DNA from: Angiostrongylus vasorum
Taxonomy: Eukaryota > Nematoda > Chromadorea > Rhabditida > Metastrongylidae
Assembly: GCA_018806985.1 (NCBI GenBank)
Contig: JADANN010000122.1
Location: 69,501 to 133,500, forward strand
Direction of reading: 5' to 3'
Length of the DNA: 64,000 nucleotides
Shown here: positions 22,726 to 34,267 of the stretch, piece by piece
Layout of the letters: the number at the start of each line of letters is the position of its first letter
Position numbering within the stretch: the first letter of the stretch is position 1
The notes under the pieces: model-generated
The model's input: only the letters and a program-made list of their open reading frames with translations
What the model was told of the DNA's origin: nothing
Database searches by the model: none
Position numbers and translations under genes: made by a program

Positions 22726-24025
22726 ATGCATTGCCGGGCAAAGGGGTTCCTAGTTCATGGGTTCTTATGCATTGCCGCTCTTTCTATATGCAAGAATATG
22801 TGCTGTCTTGGGACTCGGCTGCTTCCATTCTTCCACTTGTTGATCGCAATCTTCTTTAAAGACGCTGTTCGTCAACAAAGGTCTCCTAGAAGATCGATTT
22901 TAGATGAAGTGTCATCGAATTTCGAACTGACGAGAGCTGATTGAGTCGTACATACTGCATTCGTTCACCGAGGAGCGTGCATCGACGACAACTGAACATT
23001 GCCAATTACTTACTTCGAAAGAACTCTATCAACCAATTATTTCATCAAATTGCAATATGTGATCAGAAATTGATTACTTAGGATGATTTGCTCAGAAGTT
23101 GTAAGGCGATGTGGCAAAGAGTACTAGAGCAAACAGGAGTACTGCTTGCATGATCAATCCAACTGCGTTTACTCTTCCAAACGACGTAGTTTACACATTG
23201 ATAAATGCGCACCTTATGCACGGACAGATCTTGTATATACTAAAACCAGGTTTATAGAAGTCTTCTCGGCTTTTTACCATCTTTTCACGGCCATAAAGTA
23301 TCCCCAAACTAGAAACTTTAGTGCGTCAGTAGAACAGATACGCAAGTACCCGTCGTGGTTTTCGAACAAACAAGCCAACTCGTCCAAAGGACGCTTTTTG
23401 CAAAGTATTGTGTACTGAAAGAGATTCATTGGCTTGACTCCGCTAGAAAACATGTGTTCGAAAGGTTATCGACTGTCTACAAGAAATGTGACAAAAGGCG
23501 CAAAGTGGTGCGCTTGGAAGTCAATATGTATTGTCTGCAATGCTCCCCAACCTGCATATTGAAATCAATTCGCATAGTCTCGAAAGTGCTAGAAAGGAGA
23601 ATGAAAAAAAACTAACCAGCCGTTTATAGGATGGTGATATGTAGTGTCAACAATATTGGCATTGAGCATGTTAGTCACTTTGCATTCGTCTCCAATCGTA
23701 CATTGTTCCAAGAACTCCAGCTGTACTTCATTACGTGGTTGCATAAGTCGGAAAAAAAAACGTTGTCAGATCTAAGTGGTAGAAATTCGTAACGCATACG
23801 CCATTCTTCCCACGAATTACAAATGAGAACAGAAGAAAAACTGCAAGACTAGGTCGAGCTAGTTAAATGGAAAATCTGCTGGATGAATACGGTAAGAATA
23901 CGTTGGGTACAGAAGGTTATAATAGACAGGGACGTATTCTGTAAAGGCATTAAAGTCATTTTCATGACAACGATATAGAATCGATCACTTTTTCTTTTTA
24001 AATCGAAGGTAGTCAATCACTATAT
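22726..24025. other. Intergenic, nothing recognised
   Basis: Short ORFs only. No repeat family or domain was recognised. Confidence 0.4.
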
Positions 24026-24072
24026 CGTATATACATATATATATATATATATTTACATATACATATATACCG
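24026..24072. repeat. TA microsatellite
   Basis: Tract of ATATAT/ACATAT units directly beside a SINE-B head and upstream of the RTE remnant. Confidence 0.85.
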
Positions 24073-24150
24073 GGGGGACAGCACAGTGGTAGTGATGTTG
24101 GTCATCACGAGCATGGTGCTAGTGTCCGAATCAACTAGTAGGAAGACCGA
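24070..24150 (+). repeat. SINE-B head fragment
   Basis: It carries the A-box-like gacagcacagtggtagtg and the family string tcatcacgagcatggtgct. Truncated after the tRNA-like part. Confidence 0.65.
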
Positions 24151-24439
24151 ACTAATGAATCGTCGCAGAAAAAAAACTCCCTCGAATCATATCGTGGTGT
24201 AGATGTGGATACGCCCTCGCATTGGCTAAATTAGGACTCCAGGAAGGACCAAATTGCTCAACCAGAAACAGGCCACCCACAGTAACCCGCTTAGTGGATG
24301 CTCCTGTATATGAGTCAGGAGGTGACGCGACCGGTGAGAGGCCACAAAATCTCGGGTTACACAGGACGTCACTAGAACCGGATCTGATGAACAGACATAC
24401 GACTCACCATGGAGATTGTTTCTTACTTTGCACGTAAAA

Positions 24440-27200
24440 TGCCAGAACACACCTCTCAGACACTGATCCTCACAACCCTCTTGGAGCCACAAATCATATC
24501 AAGTTCCATGTGATCGGCTTACAGGAGACAAAAAGTAAAAAAGATTGACAAACGCCAACTAAACACCGGGGCACAAATGTCGCTGGGGTAGGATTTACCG
24601 TCCATCCTTCCACTGTCGAGCTTGTCGACTCGTACGAGACGCTTTCCCCTTGCATGGTTGGCCTCCGTCTTCAACTGACGCGTCGCAATAAAATCATAAC
24701 CACCAACTGCTACTCACCGAAGCAGCCAACGAGTAGGAATGAGATGCGTTCTGCTGTCAATTAGAGAAAGTTATTCGCCATAATAAGACGTACCATAAAT
24801 TTGTTGTCGGAGACTTCAACGCAAGAATAGGAAAGGCCAATGACATAGAATACAGGATCGTAAAATTTGAATTAGGAAAAAAGGAGTGAAAATGGAAACC
24901 GTCGTGCAGAACTCTTGTTGCAGCACGTCACTTCTATTGAACCTCGTTTTTCCAGAAGAAAAAAGCCGCAGATGGACACGGAAGTCTCCTAACGGCACGA
25001 CTCATGTGGAGATTGACCATATTCGTACGAATAGAAGATGGTGCCTTTTGACACATCGGTAGTCTCACCATTCTCTACTGGTTCCCATCACCGCCTTTTT
25101 TGCGGGAAGATTCGACTGAGCCCTAAGCTGGGGGAAAAATTCATGTCATCGATTACGCAGAAACACTCTAGCTGTATATAGTGAGAACATTTCGAACGAA
25201 ATCCTATCCAAACGTGACTGGCAGATAAGGAAGACCTGACCGAAGACTAGGAGCTGCTTGTCGAAGGATTTGAAACATGTGACAAACTTGCCTCAGCTCC
25301 TCAAGCAAGAAGATCAAATCGCATCTTCACTACCAGTAAAGAGTTGCTCAAGAAGAGCAGGAAACTGAAACATGATCCCACTGCAACACGTTCGACACAG
25401 CCAGTAATAAATGCCGGCTGCAGAAGAGCTTTGCAGAAAGATCTACACCGTTACAGGCAGAAGAAACTACTAAAAGCAGTACAGAAACGAACATGTCTGA
25501 AAAACGCAATCGAGACATGCGCGATTATAACGTTCCGCTGTCATCCTTGATGAATTCAGATGGGTTCACCAAAACATCCCGCCATGGTATAGAATTAACA
25601 ACGAACCTTCTCCGTTCCACATTCTCCACGCCGGACCCTAGAATCCTTGTTGGCGAAAAACCATATGGAATTGTTCCTTATGAGCTTCGAGTTGCGATGG
25701 AAAGCATGAAAAAAGGCACAACTACAGGACTCGTTGATATCACCGCCAACTTCTTTGGAGCTGAAATCCACAAGTTACATGTATTTCTCGCAAGACCCAA
25801 AAATAAAGGCCCAAAAATCTGCTCTCACCTATGCTTCAATTAGGTCAAGAATACGTCGAACAACTCACAAAGCGCCTGAACGAGTCTTCTAAGATATAGC
25901 CGGCACTCTCAATATCTCTGCGGAATGCGAAGCTCTGATCTTCTAGATCCGTCACATCTTCGAGATCCAGGAGAATATACATCGATAGCGAAAAACAGAT
26001 GGACCCATGTGGACTTGAAGAAGTTATACAAAGAAGATCATACATTCTTCAAGGTCATCACTGGAGATTTTAACGCTAAGATTGGACCCAGAAGAACGTC
26101 TGAAGAATGCCACATTGAGATCCACGGATTAAAAAGGAACAAACAGGGTGAGCAGCTCTCTGAGTTTATCATGACGACCATGACCATTCATGGTTCAATT
26201 CCTGAGGCCCCACACTCAACGCTGAACGTGGGAGTCTTCCAATGGAGAATACTATAACAAAATTAGACCACATCATACTAAATCGAAGGTTTTGCCTAAC
26301 CGATGTCGATGTTATCACAAGATTTTACACGGGATTAGACCATGGACTATATCCAGACGATAACAAGACTCATCGAAGTATCGCAAGAGTACAAGAGACC
26401 GCTTCGTCTCACTTTCATCGATTTAAAGAATGTTTTTGACTCAGATGTGATTGGTCTTCGGCCAAATCCGATAAAAACGATGTTCGTGAGGAATAGATTG
26501 GTTATGTATGCTCCATTCACGCTGAACGAAGTATTTCCTAATGCTCCATTTACGTCTGTCTAGGTCCGTAAATCAGCATGATGAACGACCAAGCTCCAGT
26601 GTTATGAAGGAGAAAGCGATCGGCTTAGGGGGTTTTCAAGAGTATCGAGCATGTAGTGGAGAGAGCAAAGAGCACCCGAAATACTCTTCGACTCCACGAT
26701 CCCTTCTACCCTAAGCGATGCATCATAAACCTGGTCGCTGAGCAGGCAAAATCAAAGATCACTCAGCGTTATTGAACGAGCAGTCGGAAGGACGATGCTA
26801 GGAGTGTCCCGTGTCACATAATTGAGGGAAGGGGTCCGAAACCCTGACCTGCCTCAACGATCGAGAATCAGAAATGCCGCTCTTTACGCCAAACTCTCGA
26901 AGATAAGATGGGCCGGACATATTGTGGGTATGAACGACAAACGACGGACAAGTGCCGTTAGTGATTGGATTCCTCGAGATGTCAAACGTACTCCAGGAAA
27001 ACCACCAACCCGATGGTCAGAGTTCTTCACGAAAAGCGTAGACGAAAGGTAAGATACTCAACGAGTCCCTAGAGCGAGCACGACCTGCTGGGCTACTCAT
27101 GCACATGCGATGAAGGAGTGGAGAATTTATTTGCTCCAGCTTGAGCCACACCGATCAATGGCACGACGGGTGACACAGCCGATACCTTCTACTGCGTAAT
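24440..27200 (+). mobile_element. RTE-type LINE remnant, rearranged (endonuclease twice, RT truncated)
   Basis: Read in several frames with stops, the plus strand gives AP-endonuclease pieces (IKFHVIGLQETK near 24500; GDFNARIG at 24809-24832) and the endonuclease-RT linker (RDMRDYNVPLSSL at about 25510). A second endonuclease segment follows (GDFNAKIG at 26063-26086), then an RT fragment ([11 protein letters not shown] at about 26350) with the FADD-containing palm missing, and the RTE C-terminus ([20 protein letters not shown] at about 26970). The order shows deletions and fusion of at least two copies of one family. All coding capacity is lost. The relative at 42078-43470 belongs to the same family. 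Confidence 0.75.
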
Positions 27201-27724
27201 CATTAAATGGTCAATTATTTCAAAATTATTGAATTTCTTCTTTGTGCTAGCCCAAATGGTTTAGCAATCAGTTAGCTATAAATGGACTTCTACTAGACTA
27301 TCTTTCCACCATAACAACAAAAAAACCAGCTCATCAAACTTAGACAGCGATTTCGATCAGAGCTAGAACTAGTGAAATGAAGTGTAAAGGGGAACGTCTT
27401 ACAATCAACTACTAGAGTGATTCTCAGTACTTTCCAAACTGATGTTTTCATTTGAAATAGGTAGCCAGTCATCATCGAGCATCGGGTGGCCTCTTAACTG
27501 CGGAACTAGGAAGAAGGGATATTGATATCGGGATAGGTATACATGTCTGTCTATCCTGTAAACGATCGTCTTAACACAGAACACCCAGTGCTAGTTTCTC
27601 AACTACTGACAATTACTCCTCGATCATTAAGATGTTACAAGTTTTGAGCCACAAGTGTACAAGCTACAAGTGTTAATTTCAAAAAAATTATGCACGAGAC
27701 TACTTTGTCGCTAAGCCTAAATAT

Positions 27725-28105
27725 TCTTGCATACTTGGATGGCCCGTCCTCACTGGTTGTGCGGGCCCCAGCATAATTTCCACTTTTTCGGAGTTTTGCT
27801 GGTTTAACCACTGTGGTTCGCTGGAGTCTCGAGGTCAGCCTAGCCAGTCTACCCCAGGTCGTCACCACAACAGGCAGTCGCGGCCCTTGTGGATCAGGAG
27901 ATTTGCACCATGCGACCAATTTGATACCAGGACGGTGGTGGATCCTGGTATTGGTTTACTCTTAGCTGGGCTTCCTGATGGAAACGCCGGACTCCTTCTC
28001 AGCTTAGGAGACCTTGCTGGAGGGACAAGTCCCCCCCATTGTACATCGCAGCCCGAAACCCAAGAACAGCTCCCAGCCACGATGAGACGGTAAACCATTG
28101 CAAAG
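27725..28105 (-). repeat. SINE-C copy (tRNA-like promoter on the minus strand)
   Basis: About 380 bases. On the minus strand the 5' part has an A-box-like cgtggctgggagctg. The rest matches the copies at 54955, 55970 and 58975 (for example catcaggaagcccagctaag inverted). Confidence 0.7.
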
Positions 28106-30505
28106 AAGCATAAGTATAATCCACGTCAAATGTCCTCTCAATTTCAAATACATTTCGGACCAAAATTTTCAGATAACTGGACCGAGCTTAATGGTTTCAA
28201 AAATCTCTAACGCGGCAGCCGGCCGCAGTCACAGACGACACGCCAGAGAACGATCGTGCTCGGCTGCTGGGTGAAATCGAGTCATTCATTAGCTTTCTTG
28301 GTAGAAAAAGCGGCAAGGAAGTGGATAGAACGCGTCTCATTGCTCCAGAAAATCAGAATTTTTACATTGTTAGAATAAGAGGACTTACATCTTGTAGACA
28401 AAGATCTGTACGTCCTAATCGTTTTCATTCCGATTGATGACGTTCAATAAGAGCTCAGATATGTTAGTTCAAAGTTGACAACGGTCATTGTTTTCGAAGC
28501 AAATGCATTAAAGTCAATGCGTGTCGTGTGGAAACAGAACTCTGAGGGCAAGGTGACCTTGTAAAACACCATAAAGAGGAGAAAACTGTTTTCGACCATG
28601 TGGAATAGTACTTTTTCCAGTGTGTGATTCAACTAATTATAACATGGACCAAACCGGTCATAGGCTTAAATGAAAACAGCGAGAAAAATGAGAAGCAGAA
28701 GCTCCAGAGGGTGAAAGATCTACATGGGCTATAGAAACTTGTACTAGGGAGATCTCTTGCATGTGAACGTGTATAGTTTTGGATCAGTTTAAAAGGCTTA
28801 TGGGATCTTAGAAGAATCTCGTACCGTCATTCAGTTTAACATAACGTGTACCGAAGATACAAGAAAGCTCCAATCAACATAGAAAGCACAAAAATCAAAA
28901 CAAAACATAGCAAAGTCTCCCGACAATAGCAAAATCCTTGGAATTGCTTGCTATCTGAGGTGTTTGGATACTACTACTTGAATTTGGGAACGATCTGAAT
29001 ATGGAACTCATCCTAGTGGTTCTGTGGGATCCTACGCTACAAGTACTACTGGAGTCCTGACTGCTGTTTTAGTTCATTAAGTCCTACAAGTGCAGGAGGT
29101 ATTTTAAAGGTTATTATTTCAACGAGTCGCAGGACACCCGTCCACCACTTTACACGCAGAAGCGCTTCACATCCCAAGTTGAAACCAACTAAGCAATTTG
29201 TCCTTGATATGATGGATTTGTTGTGTTCGTTTTTTGAGTATTCTCCATTTGCTTTCTGGTAATTATTGACTCTGCTATGGATGTAATTCATGGATTGATT
29301 AGATGGTATCGTTCCTCCAATGGTAGTTGTGAAACGCGTCACCCAAGGTGATTGAGGCTAGCTTCGTTGGGCTTTTAGAGGTCAAAGAGACCTATTTATA
29401 GTATGTTTTTACACTGTACACCGTTACGGTTATACCTTAATAACTCAAAAGACCGACTTTCTATAAACCTCGGCATAACTAGTCGATATATTTATTTATA
29501 TGTTCTTATGAACTGCTCTGGTTGAGCCGATACAAGTTTGGTATAGTTACAAGTCGGAAGGATTTTGCTGGCACATCTCTTAATAACTCAGCAGACCGAC
29601 TTTATATAAATTTCTTTGTACTCCTCAAATCTTCGGTAGTAAAGACTTCACGTAAAAAACTTATACAGCTTGTACATAAACGGCAAATGACATGCTGATT
29701 TTGGTTGCAAGTGAAACCACACTTCGGACAAGCCCTCTAATCATAAGGTGATATGGTTCGCTAGCGATAGAAACGAAAATAGAAAGTTGGTCTTTTGGGT
29801 TATACCTTAGCTATGACTTCGTTGCCGAGAAGCTTCACAAGTCGAGTTAGAAAGCCGTGAGGAAGGAGTTTTCTGAGGAAGACGAAGACGTCGAGACGTT
29901 AGCTGAATAAGTATTGGTAATAACCTCGTTTTAGTTTAGGTTAAAAGCGTTTAGAACATCGGTGAATGTCCACAGATCGAATTCCCTGCAGAAGTGAATG
30001 GCTACCTCTAATCAGCAGACCTTAACAAGACGCTAATAGCGGTATTTCAATTCCTATGTCGTTAAGAGTTGGAAGGAAAACGACTTGGTTTTCAAAATCT
30101 TGGGCGTTTCAGCTGTGGTTCTTAAGGAGTTCCAGGAACTCACAGCGACTTCTGTGTGCTTGGGGGGTTTTAGCCCTAGCTACACTTCTTTTCTTGTTTC
30201 CACTATAGCATCGTGTATCTACGTCGTTAGGCTGTCTTCTTCTAAACTTGTGCAGGTTTGGGTTCCTTAAGTTTTCTTCTAAGTATAGGAAATAGTGAAA
30301 AATAGTGTGGAATCGTACTTAGGAAGTACCTGGTGTTGGAGTGGTGGGTTTGTTTCGTGTCTTATAGTCCCCCAGGCCCTTTCCTTTAATCCTAAGTGGT
30401 TTAACTTCAGATGTATCTTTTCATGAAATCGTTTTGCTCGCTGACAAGCTTTCCTATAATGCTTATTGGAAATCTTCAAATGCAAATAAGATCTGTTCTT
30501 TTCAG
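28106..30505. other. Intergenic, short direct repeat only
   Basis: A 20-odd base motif (accttaataactcaaaagac at 29435 and ctcttaataactcagcagac at 29576) is repeated directly and precedes cgacttt. Related sequence flanks the family G fold-backs near 52405 and 54050. No gene recognised. Confidence 0.35.
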
Positions 30506-30512
30506 GTCCTGG
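30506..30512 (+). promoter_or_regulatory. Probable trans-splice acceptor and 7-base leader of the PAP2 gene
   Basis: The sequence gttcttttcag ends at 30505 and the ATG is at 30513. Such a short distance from a consensus acceptor to the ATG is typical for spliced-leader addition in nematodes. Confidence 0.5.
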
Positions 30513-32956
30513 ATGGCTCTGAAGCGGATAACGTTTAGCGGAAGGTTGGGTACACAAAATGGAGATGGTGAGAGGAGTTTTCGAGGTACCCTTGTCCGTG
30601 GTTTAATATGCATGGTACTCGATATTTCCATAACACTTGTGATTTCGGTCGTTCTTTTCTACACATTCAGTGGGTGAGTCGCTCAACAAAATAACCTACT
30701 TTCCAAGGTTTTAGAGCCGTGTTGTATATCTCAGTGCCAATTACTGTTCAGATATGCCATATCTCCATATGAGCGACCGATTCCATGTAACGACGAGTCC
30801 ATTGGACAACCATTCAAACCTAACACCGTCGGAATGAAGCAGCTTCTAGTTGTTTCTCTAGGATCACCGTTCCTTATTATTTGCTTTGTTGAAGCACTAG
30901 TCTTTCATTACTCACAGGTACGATGTTTCTATCTTTAGTATTTTCGTTCTTACAACCACAATGATGCTGAGATGTTCGCAAAACTAGAACTACGGGCCAG
31001 ATCGATGCAGATTACCTTTTTCCGGGAGATCGCATGTTATATACTGCACCACTGAGGCCCTTGCTTTGCGTTTCTCTCAGCTAATTTTATATGTAACGCT
31101 GCCATCAGCAATCACCCGTCGGCGGGATTGATCTGGGGCACAAATCGGCATTCGTTAAACCCAGTCAAGCTAAGGCTGTGCTTTCGTTTATGTCAACATT
31201 TTTTCTTTGTTGTTTTCTTATTGTCTGATTCTAGGGCTCTAATAAACTCGCCAATTACTTCTCCACTTCGACGTTGCTATATTTAAAATATCTACTCACG
31301 TACACGTTGTGCACGATTTTGATGGAATACTTCAAGTGCATCGTCGGTCGGTTGCGTCCACACTTCATTGCAGTCTGTCAACCCGACTGGTCACGCATGG
31401 ACTGCACGAGAAAAGATTATATTCCAGGTATGTTCTCTTGGTTCTATGCTCAAACCATCATTCTAACAGTTTTTCTCTAACGGGCGTGTGTGGCGCAGTG
31501 ATCGTAGGCGCCCTGCAATGCACATAAGATCGATTCCCGCGGCCCTGGCCTGCCAAGCCGTCTATCCCTCCGAGGTCGGCAAATCGGTGCCAGACTTGTC
31601 TGGGAGGATAGGACCACTGGCTGGATACGTCGGTACGCCACCGGGACTTATTGTAAGGGCCAGATATGCGTTCAGTCACCTCCAACGATAGTTAAGGAAA
31701 TCGAATGCATGGCGCATCTTAAGGGATTGATGAACGTCAAGAGCTTTATCCCTTTTTTATCTCACAGTTTTGTTTACCATGTGCTTGGGCTCTCAACTTC
31801 TTATCAAATTTTAGTTTCTGAAACGTACTGTATGAATCCGGATAGTCGTCGAATACGCTCGGCTAGAACGTCTTTTCCTTCTGGACATGCTGCAGCTGCC
31901 TTTCATTTACTAATTTTTCTCTGCATTTATTTGCCAAGGTCCTTCGCTGTTTAATCATTGTAGTCAGTTATTACAGTACTCGTAATGACTCGTTTAATTA
32001 CTTGCTTTAGAATGGCAAAAATAACTGGAATTCCGTATTTGTATAAGATACGGAGTATACTTTTGGTGATATGCACAAGTTGGACAGCGTTCACGGCCAT
32101 AACACGCGTTACTGACTTCTGGCATCACTCTACGGATGTCCTAGGTGGGTTTGACTAGAAATATTTGCATATGTTCTTTTGAGAGTGGTGTGAAAGGTAA
32201 GGGTACGATTCGGTCATCGTATTCTGGCTACTTATTTTAGGTTAGGACAAAAATTTGCTAAGGACAAAAGAGCAACTGATTAGAAAGTCAGTCGATTTAT
32301 GCGTAACAGTTTACCAAAATGTTGATCAAGGAGGGATTGAGAGTTTGGTCATCCTAGAACGGAAATCGAACAGCATCTAGGTGCTGGATCGCTACGTTGG
32401 TCCAGTGCACCCCATTTCCTCCTACTCCATGTTGGAAAACGATGAATGAGAAATGAATACTTCTGGTCCATAATTTGCCAAGTTCATATTGGCTTTGCGC
32501 ACTGACCGTCCTTTCTTTTGGGATTTTGAACGCATAATTTAATCACTCTTTACTTACTGCTCATTCTTTTTTCATGCTAGGCATATGATGTGGAATACAA
32601 CCACAATGATGCTGAGATATTTGCGAAACTCCAGACCACAGGTGTCTGCACCAGGGACCGAGCCTTGAAAGGGTAATGGCATGTTTCGGTTCACGCCGAA
32701 GACATCTATGGTCCGGAATTTTGAAAATATCTCAGCATCATTGTGGTTGTATTTGAACGCATAGTTTGCATTATTTATTCTGTTGTAGTATATGGAGCCA
32801 GAAGTAAACATAAGCGTGGTATCACAAACATTGCATTAAGGGGGTATCGTTCTCGCAGCATTGTGTGTGATACCTGTCTTTGGATGGCAATGGAAGAATG
32901 ATGATGACGTTTACGTCCCTCGTCAACTAACCAAGAGTCATTTCCATGTTGAATAA
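30513..32956 (+). CDS. PAP2-family lipid phosphate phosphatase (phosphatidate phosphatase type 2)
   Basis: Six exons with matching phases (30513-30673, 30752-30917, 31235-31427, 31815-31938, 32011-32144, 32841-32956) give 297 residues, a normal length for the family. The product should be a six-span membrane enzyme that dephosphorylates phosphatidate, lysophosphatidate and related lipids with its active site outside the cytosol. A first membrane span is followed by RPIPCNDESI. The three catalytic motifs are all present: KCIVGRLRP (motif 1), PSGH (motif 2) and TRVTDFWHHSTDVL (motif 3, with the conserved R, H and D). Motif 3 ends with a 5'-G that is completed in exon 6. The tail is short and polar. 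Start choice: the ATG is 7 bases after a strong acceptor. Introns 2, 3 and 5 carry a fold-back repeat, a SINE-A and a hairpin MITE. It looks intact and functional. Confidence 0.9.
30955..31190. repeat. Composite fold-back fragment in PAP2 intron 2
   Basis: It starts with the family F terminus (caaccacaatgatgctgagat), followed by tgcaccactgaggcccttgc as in the 5480-5850 element and by atcacccgtcggcgggattg as in family F. Confidence 0.6.
31482..31764 (+). repeat. SINE-A copy in PAP2 intron 3
   Basis: Near full-length copy with head gtgtggcgcagtgatcg, a complete body, and tail gagctttatccctttttta. Same strand as the host gene. Confidence 0.9.
32580..32762. repeat. Fold-back/MITE family F, short hairpin form, in PAP2 intron 5
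   Basis: Terminal inverted repeats: tacaaccacaatgatgctga at the left and its complement (tcagcatcattgtggttgta) at the right. The inner arms (aaactccagaccacaggtgtc and its inverse) also mirror each other. Confidence 0.8.
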
Positions 32957-33339
32957 CGTTGCAGCTACGTATGTAGTATTCAGTTCCTAATAATTTACTG
33001 GAGTATTTTCACTCATTGGTACTAATCGGTGTGTTTTTGTTATTCAGTGATTCCTCATAATTGTGATAGTTTGCTTATTTTTGCACGGAAAGCTCATTTT
33101 TTCTCTGAAGTATTTGTATTCGCGGGATGTTTGCTGTTGATGATGAGACATAGTAAATATAAAATATTCGTTGCATTTTGCGGCAGTAGTTACTTCTGGT
33201 ATGAGCTACTCCTCAGATTATATATGGGAGACTTCAGCGAGGTTGAACGACATTACCTCTATATTGAGTTTTGTCGCACTGCTGCCTCTGCGGAGATTGA
33301 ACAAGTTGAGCTATGAAACTGTTTCAGCCAGCATACTCG

Positions 33340-33640
33340 CAGAACCTCTTCTTGCCGACTAGCAAGCATTTCTTTAAGCATCTCGATAATTCCCTGTGCT
33401 AGAAATGCCACAGAAACCAAGCCGACGCTCAGACTACCTTCAACGACTTCATCACCTCCAGAATTTCAGAATTTTTTTGCATCCGGAATTCATAAACTTG
33501 CTTCTTATTGGCAAAAATGTGGATTCCATTGTTTTTTTATCTTGATCAATAAAGGCTATTCTAAGCTAAGATTGCTACTTTGGAAATTCAGGTTGAAATT
33601 CGCCATAGATTTCCGTACAATTCAGTGGGATATTAACTGG
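33340..33640 (+). mobile_element. mariner transposase 3' fragment
   Basis: The frame encodes FFKHLDNSLC, then after a shift RISEFFASGIHKLASYWQK. This corresponds to the C-terminal end of mariner transposases (F-F-K-H-L-D-N and W-Q-K-C). The adjacent 33575-33630 resembles the end region of the larger mariner copy (near 51470-51540). Confidence 0.65.
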
Positions 33641-34261
33641 GAGCTTTATACATGTCCTCAGCGGATTAGTAAATTATCGCATTTGTTACAACGACAAGTT
33701 TTGTATAGCGGTTGTGTGGAACGAGGCCCAGTTTTTGGCAGCTTGTAGTGCAAGTTCTGTGTGACTTACTTCCATCAAGGTACTCCGTACATGAGTTACA
33801 TAGGGTTCATGGCGACACGAACATATGAACCGTGAATGTGACTCGTGATAGTTATTAAAGCCATTAACAGAGACCTAAAATAATGACTGAATTAAAGTTG
33901 TCAAGGTCTTGATTGCGAAGGTTAAACTTTAGATCCCAGAGATGTACTTTTTTTCTGGCTTGGGTCTGTGTGTTGAGAACATGCGTATAGCATATATTCG
34001 TACCATCCGTTATCCTAGCTAGGTCATTCTGTCCTACATGTTCTTTTCCACTAGTACTGTTGATTTTCCATGTAGTTTATAGCAACATTAGTTCAAATGT
34101 GTACTAAAATGTAACGCAGCAAAAGCGTTTGTACTTCGACGCGAAAGTGCCTGATTCAAGCTGAGACGTTGGTTTTCGCTACCTTGAACAGTTTGTGCTG
34201 AACTTGTGGTATTAAACATAAATGTCTGGATACTTTATATTTTACGAAAATTTCTTTCCAG

Positions 34262-34267
34262 GAAGTG
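34262..34267 (+). promoter_or_regulatory. Probable trans-splice acceptor and 6-base leader of the methyltransferase gene
   Basis: The sequence tttctttccag ends at 34261 and the ATG is at 34268. Confidence 0.45.

Noticed and set aside
33029..33316. 95-codon ORF after the PAP2 stop codon
   Set aside because: No splice link to PAP2 or the methyltransferase gene and no recognisable domain. It abuts a mariner fragment and is probably decayed sequence.
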